Position numbers and translations under genes: made by a program. DNA of 9,482 nt. It comes from Chloroflexota bacterium. GTDB lineage: Bacteria > Chloroflexota > UBA5177 > JANWHV01. The DNA is taken from assembly GCA_025450375.1 (NCBI GenBank), contig JANWHO010000101.1, positions 1-9,482 on the forward strand. The letters are read 5' to 3'. The notes below the pieces were generated by a model. It worked only from the letters and a program-made list of their open reading frames with translations. It was not told where the DNA came from and made no database searches. Shown here piece after piece: positions 6,798 through 9,482 of this stretch. Numbering within the stretch: the stretch's first letter is position 1; every line of letters starts with the position of its first letter.

Positions 6798-6824
6798 GTG
6801 CATGAGTGCGCGAGCACTCGGCAC
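6798..6824 (-). terminator. Stem-loop after the phosphodiesterase gene, possible terminator
   Basis: The inner stem GAGTGC/GCACTC (6804-6809 with 6814-6819) closes a 4-base loop. An outer GTGC/GCAC (6798-6801 with 6821-6824) extends it across a small internal loop. It begins about 35 bases past the minus-strand stop at 6859. No T-run follows on the minus strand, so it is not a textbook intrinsic terminator; 3'-end protection or assisted termination is possible. Confidence 0.4.
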
Positions 6825-6858
6825 GATAGGCAAGGACAGGTAGGAAACGGGCCGCGAA

Positions 6859-8145
6859 TCAGCTATAGGGGAGGGCCAGCAGCACCGTTTCCATCTCCTC
6901 CGGCGAGAGGCCGCCGTGGGCGCCATGGAAACGCTGCTCGAAGCGGCCTGGCTCATACCAGAAGACTGATTCGCGCGCGTAGGGGAGGACCACCAGGTTT
7001 CCCACTCGGCCCAGCAGGGCGGGCGACGGCGCGTTCTGGCCAAAAAAGCCATCCGCGATCATATCGCCGGTCAGGTACACGGCGGAGTGGCCAGCCAGTT
7101 GCTCCCGCAGATAGGCGTGCGCCTCGTCCAGATGCTCCTCGCGAATATGGAGGAAGAAATCGCGGCACGCGCCGGCCGGGGCCAGGAGTTGACCGCGGCG
7201 ATTGGTCATCATCCAGGGCAGGATCTTGGGGAAGCGTCGATTCAGGTAGATTGTGGTGGTCGGGTCAACCGCCATTTGCCCGTGGTCGGCCACCAGCAGG
7301 AACAGGGTGTTGCCGACTTGCCCCTGGAGGCCGGCGTGCAGGAGTTGATCCAGGGCGGTGAAGCAGAGATCAATGGCGGCGGCGAACGGCTCGGAATCGG
7401 GACCGTACCGGTGGCCCGCCGTATCGATGCTGCTCAAATACAGGTTCGCGTAGATCAGACCTTCCGTCCCGGTTAGCAGGTCGGTCAGGGTGCGCAGAGC
7501 CTTGGGGAAGGTGGTATAGGGGAGTACTCGCGCTCCGTTCAGGACCACTTTCCCATAGGGAGTGTCCGCCAGGGCCGTAGGCAGCAGGACATGGGATGTG
7601 ACTCCTAGCCCGCCCAGAGTCTGGTAGAGGGTGTCCGTGGGGAAGAACTCGGCCGGATCGATGCCGGTCGCGGCCAGGGTGCCGCGTTCCCCGTCCCCGG
7701 CATACGAGAACAGCAGGGGCGCAATCATCGCGTCCACCTTCGGCTCGTAGTAAAACCACTCGTAGACTCCGCTCTCGCCCACCGGCTTCCCAGTGTGAAT
7801 GGTGGTTACATGCGCCGCCGTGGTGGAAGGGAACTGCGAGGTGATGTTGGTCACCACCCCATCCGCCACGATGCGCCGCAAGAACGGATACCGGTCACCG
7901 AACTGCTCGAAGAAGCGCCGTCCGAAGGCATCAATGAAGCAGAGCACCACCTTTTCATAGGAACCGGCCAGCGGCCCCAGCAGCCGCTCGGCGGTTCCGT
8001 CGTCCCGTGCGTCACCGAACAAAGAGGCAATCAGCCGAGGCAATTCGGAAAAGCAGTAAGAACCGTAGAGCGGCCTGATGAACCGGCCGGCGAACGCGGC
8101 GTCCGTTGACGGACTTCCCGGTCGCCGGTCGTTTTCGGAATTCAC
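6859..8145 (-). CDS. Alkaline-phosphatase-superfamily type I phosphodiesterase/nucleotide pyrophosphatase-like protein
   Basis: This 428-residue metallohydrolase of the alkaline phosphatase superfamily (type I phosphodiesterase/NPP-like) cleaves phosphate esters or diesters with two metal ions and a Thr nucleophile. Numbered from GTG 8145: IDAFG (Asp72, metal); FPSTTAAH (nucleophile Thr108 or Thr109, with His112); DTAGHRYGP (Asp240 and His244); VADHGQM (Asp287 and His288); and HGAHGG (His407, His410). The expected metal ligands are therefore all present. I see no signal peptide or membrane helix, so it is probably cytoplasmic. The start is GTG at 8145, two bases after the stop of the upstream GGT gene, which suggests translational coupling. 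An in-frame ATG at 8235 would overlap GGT by about 90 bases and add an Arg-rich stretch that looks like out-of-frame coding, so I rejected it. The substrate is unknown; the pairing with GGT does not settle it. Confidence 0.87.
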   Translation of the reverse strand: MNSENDRRPGSPSTDAAFAGRFIRPLYGSYCFSELPRLIASLFGDARDDGTAERLLGPLAGSYEKVVLCFIDAFGRRFFEQFGDRYPFLRRIVADGVVTNITSQFPSTTAAHVTTIHTGKPVGESGVYEWFYYEPKVDAMIAPLLFSYAGDGERGTLAATGIDPAEFFPTDTLYQTLGGLGVTSHVLLPTALADTPYGKVVLNGARVLPYTTFPKALRTLTDLLTGTEGLIYANLYLSSIDTAGHRYGPDSEPFAAAIDLCFTALDQLLHAGLQGQVGNTLFLLVADHGQMAVDPTTTIYLNRRFPKILPWMMTNRRGQLLAPAGACRDFFLHIREEHLDEAHAYLREQLAGHSAVYLTGDMIADGFFGQNAPSPALLGRVGNLVVLPYARESVFWYEPGRFEQRFHGAHGGLSPEEMETVLLALPYS

Positions 8146-8147
8146 CC

Positions 8148-9482
8148 CTAATAGCCCATGGCGTAAGCTACCTGGCCACGGGGCGAGGCCGCGCCCTCGA
8201 TCCGCCCGGATTCGGAATCGAAACGGACGGCGCACACCTGTCCATGGACCCAGTCCCCCGCCGTGGTAACACGGTGGCCCAGGCCGGCCAGCGCTGCCCG
8301 CGTCTCTGGATCTACCCGGCCCTCGATGCTCAGGCTACCCAGTGCGGTATCCCGTGGGTAGAATGAGGCGGGAAAGTGATCGGTATGGAAGGTGGGAGCG
8401 TCGATTGCCTCTTGGAGATCCATCCCGAATTCGACCAGGTTGAGGAAGAACTGCAGGGTCCACTGATCCTGCTGGTCCCCGCCTGGGGTGCCGAACACCA
8501 AATAGGGCGCGCCGGAACGAGTGACCAACGTGGGGGTCAAGGTGGTCCGTGGACGTTTCCCTGGCGCCAGGCTGTTGGGGTGGGCTGGATCCAACCAGAA
8601 CATCTGTCCGCGGGTTCCCAGGGGAAAACCCAAGCCGGCTACCACGGGCGAGCTGGGCATCCAGCCTCCGGACGGAGTAGCGCTCAGCATCAGGCCATCG
8701 GCATCGATCGCGTCCAGGTGCGTGGTGTCGCGGCGATGCGCACCCCCCTCGGGGATAGGGCCGGCCCCGGTGGTATCTATTTCGCCCGGGCGAAGGGCTA
8801 TCGAGGCGGCCGTCGTGTCGATCAGCGCGCGCCGCTCGGCGGCGTATTCGCGCGAGAGTAGACGCTCTAACGGCACCTGGACGAAACGCGGATCACCATA
8901 GTAGCGATCGCGATCGGCGAAAGCCAATTTCGCCGCTTCGACAACCAGGTGAATGTACGCCGCGCTGTTATGGCCCAGGGCCCGCAAGTCGTAGCCTTCC
9001 AGGAGACGAAGTTGTTGGAGGAACACGGGTCCCTGCGACCAGGGTCCGCACTTGTACACGCGTAGGTCTCGGAAGTCAATGCTGACCGGCTCCTCGATCT
9101 GGGTCTGGTACATGGCCAGATCGTCATAGGCGATCAAGCCTTGATTGGCGTACCCGGAGTGATCCAGCACCTCGGTCTCGGCGGCGAAGCGCGCGATGGC
9201 TTGCGCGATAGGCCCCTTATAGAAAACGTCACGGGCGGCACGCAGGCCCTCCTGGCGGCTCAGGCCCGCGCGCAAGGCCGCGTCCTCCGCCTCCACGGTC
9301 TGGCTCAGCGCCGCCGCCCAGTCGGGCTGGCGGAAGCGGTCACCGATCGCCGGCACATCACCACCGGGGAGGAAGATGGCGGCGCTGGTAGGCCACTCGG
9401 TCCGGAACTTCGCTTCGTGCCGGAGGATCGCATTCCGGAGTCCGGCATACATGGCGAAGCCATCGGCCGCCAACTCCAGAGC
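8148..9482 (-). CDS. Gamma-glutamyltransferase family protein, 5' end outside window
   Basis: 444 residues of a GGT-family N-terminal-nucleophile hydrolase are visible; the first 80 or so residues of a typical protein of about 530 lie beyond position 9482. The family cleaves gamma-glutamyl bonds, as in glutathione, and is made as one precursor that cuts itself into two subunits. The self-cleavage point and nucleophile is the first Thr of DTTHLDAIDADG (codon 8724-8726, visible residue 253). The C-terminal subunit is then 192 residues, the usual size. Downstream are the SATPSGGW strand, RPRTTLTPTLV where the E. coli enzyme has an SSM-type motif, and GTPGGDQQDQW near the oxyanion site. These features look more like the YwrD-type branch than classical E. 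coli Ggt; that assignment is by eye. The start and any signal peptide are not visible. It is the first visible gene of a tight unit with the phosphodiesterase that follows. Confidence 0.9.
   Translation of the reverse strand, partial: ALELAADGFAMYAGLRNAILRHEAKFRTEWPTSAAIFLPGGDVPAIGDRFRQPDWAAALSQTVEAEDAALRAGLSRQEGLRAARDVFYKGPIAQAIARFAAETEVLDHSGYANQGLIAYDDLAMYQTQIEEPVSIDFRDLRVYKCGPWSQGPVFLQQLRLLEGYDLRALGHNSAAYIHLVVEAAKLAFADRDRYYGDPRFVQVPLERLLSREYAAERRALIDTTAASIALRPGEIDTTGAGPIPEGGAHRRDTTHLDAIDADGLMLSATPSGGWMPSSPVVAGLGFPLGTRGQMFWLDPAHPNSLAPGKRPRTTLTPTLVTRSGAPYLVFGTPGGDQQDQWTLQFFLNLVEFGMDLQEAIDAPTFHTDHFPASFYPRDTALGSLSIEGRVDPETRAALAGLGHRVTTAGDWVHGQVCAVRFDSESGRIEGAASPRGQVAYAMGY

Noticed and set aside
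6410..6843. Plus-strand open frames upstream of the WxL-like gene
   Set aside because: They overlap the signal-peptide coding or GC-rich spacer DNA, lack ribosome binding sites and show no motif.
6579..7052. Minus-strand open frame over the intergenic stretch and the end of the phosphodiesterase
   Set aside because: Its first half overlaps the phosphodiesterase C-terminus, which holds the metal-binding HGAHGG motif in another frame. Composition is Arg/Ser/Pro-rich with no recognisable domain.
8146..8235. Upstream ATG at 8235 for the phosphodiesterase
   Set aside because: It would overlap GGT by about 90 bases and add an Arg-rich stretch typical of out-of-frame reading; GTG 8145 directly after the GGT stop fits better.
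1..9482. CRISPR arrays, insertion sequences, integrase or transposase genes
   Set aside because: No regularly spaced repeats, terminal inverted repeats with a transposase, or recombinase motifs were seen on either strand.

Overview
The window is high-GC bacterial DNA with compact genes, GTG and ATG starts and clear Shine-Dalgarno sites. I read seven protein-coding genes, two of them cut by the window edges. An XRE-type HTH fused to an NB-ARC-like ATPase, a DUF916/WxL-like surface pair and a secreted multi-domain serine peptidase together suggest a terrestrial Chloroflexota or a deep-branching, high-GC Gram-positive. This is inference from family distribution only. No ribosomal or tRNA gene is present to fix the lineage.

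Layout: (1) 1-1802, minus strand: a secreted subtilisin-fold peptidase whose C-terminus lies beyond position 1. (2) 1951-2952, plus strand, divergent from it: an FtsJ/RlmM-like 2'-O-ribose RNA methyltransferase with a complete K-D-K-E tetrad. (3) 3094-4659, plus strand: an XRE-HTH/NB-ARC-like regulator with its own predicted promoter. It stops where the usual C-terminal helical repeat domain should begin. (4) 4633-5691 and 5790-6428, minus strand: a DUF916-type (WxL-interacting) membrane-anchored protein and, upstream of it, a small secreted WxL-like protein, probably one operon. (5) 6429-6858: a gene-free stretch of about 430 bp holding a structured leader for the WxL-like operon and a hairpin after the gene upstream. 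(6) 6859-8145 and 8148-9482, minus strand: an alkaline-phosphatase-superfamily phosphodiesterase and, upstream of it, a gamma-glutamyltransferase. Stop and start lie two bases apart, so they are probably translationally coupled.

Three proteins (peptidase, DUF916-like and WxL-like) carry export signals, so the left two thirds of the window is largely about the cell surface. The GGT and phosphodiesterase form a separate two-gene unit of unknown pathway. I see no mobile element, CRISPR array, tRNA or rRNA. The items most worth following are the peptidase, whose catalytic residues look like sedolisin (S53) residues inside an S8-like sequence; the C-terminally truncated regulator that overlaps the convergent DUF916 gene; and the divergent DUF916/WxL-like pair with its structured leader.
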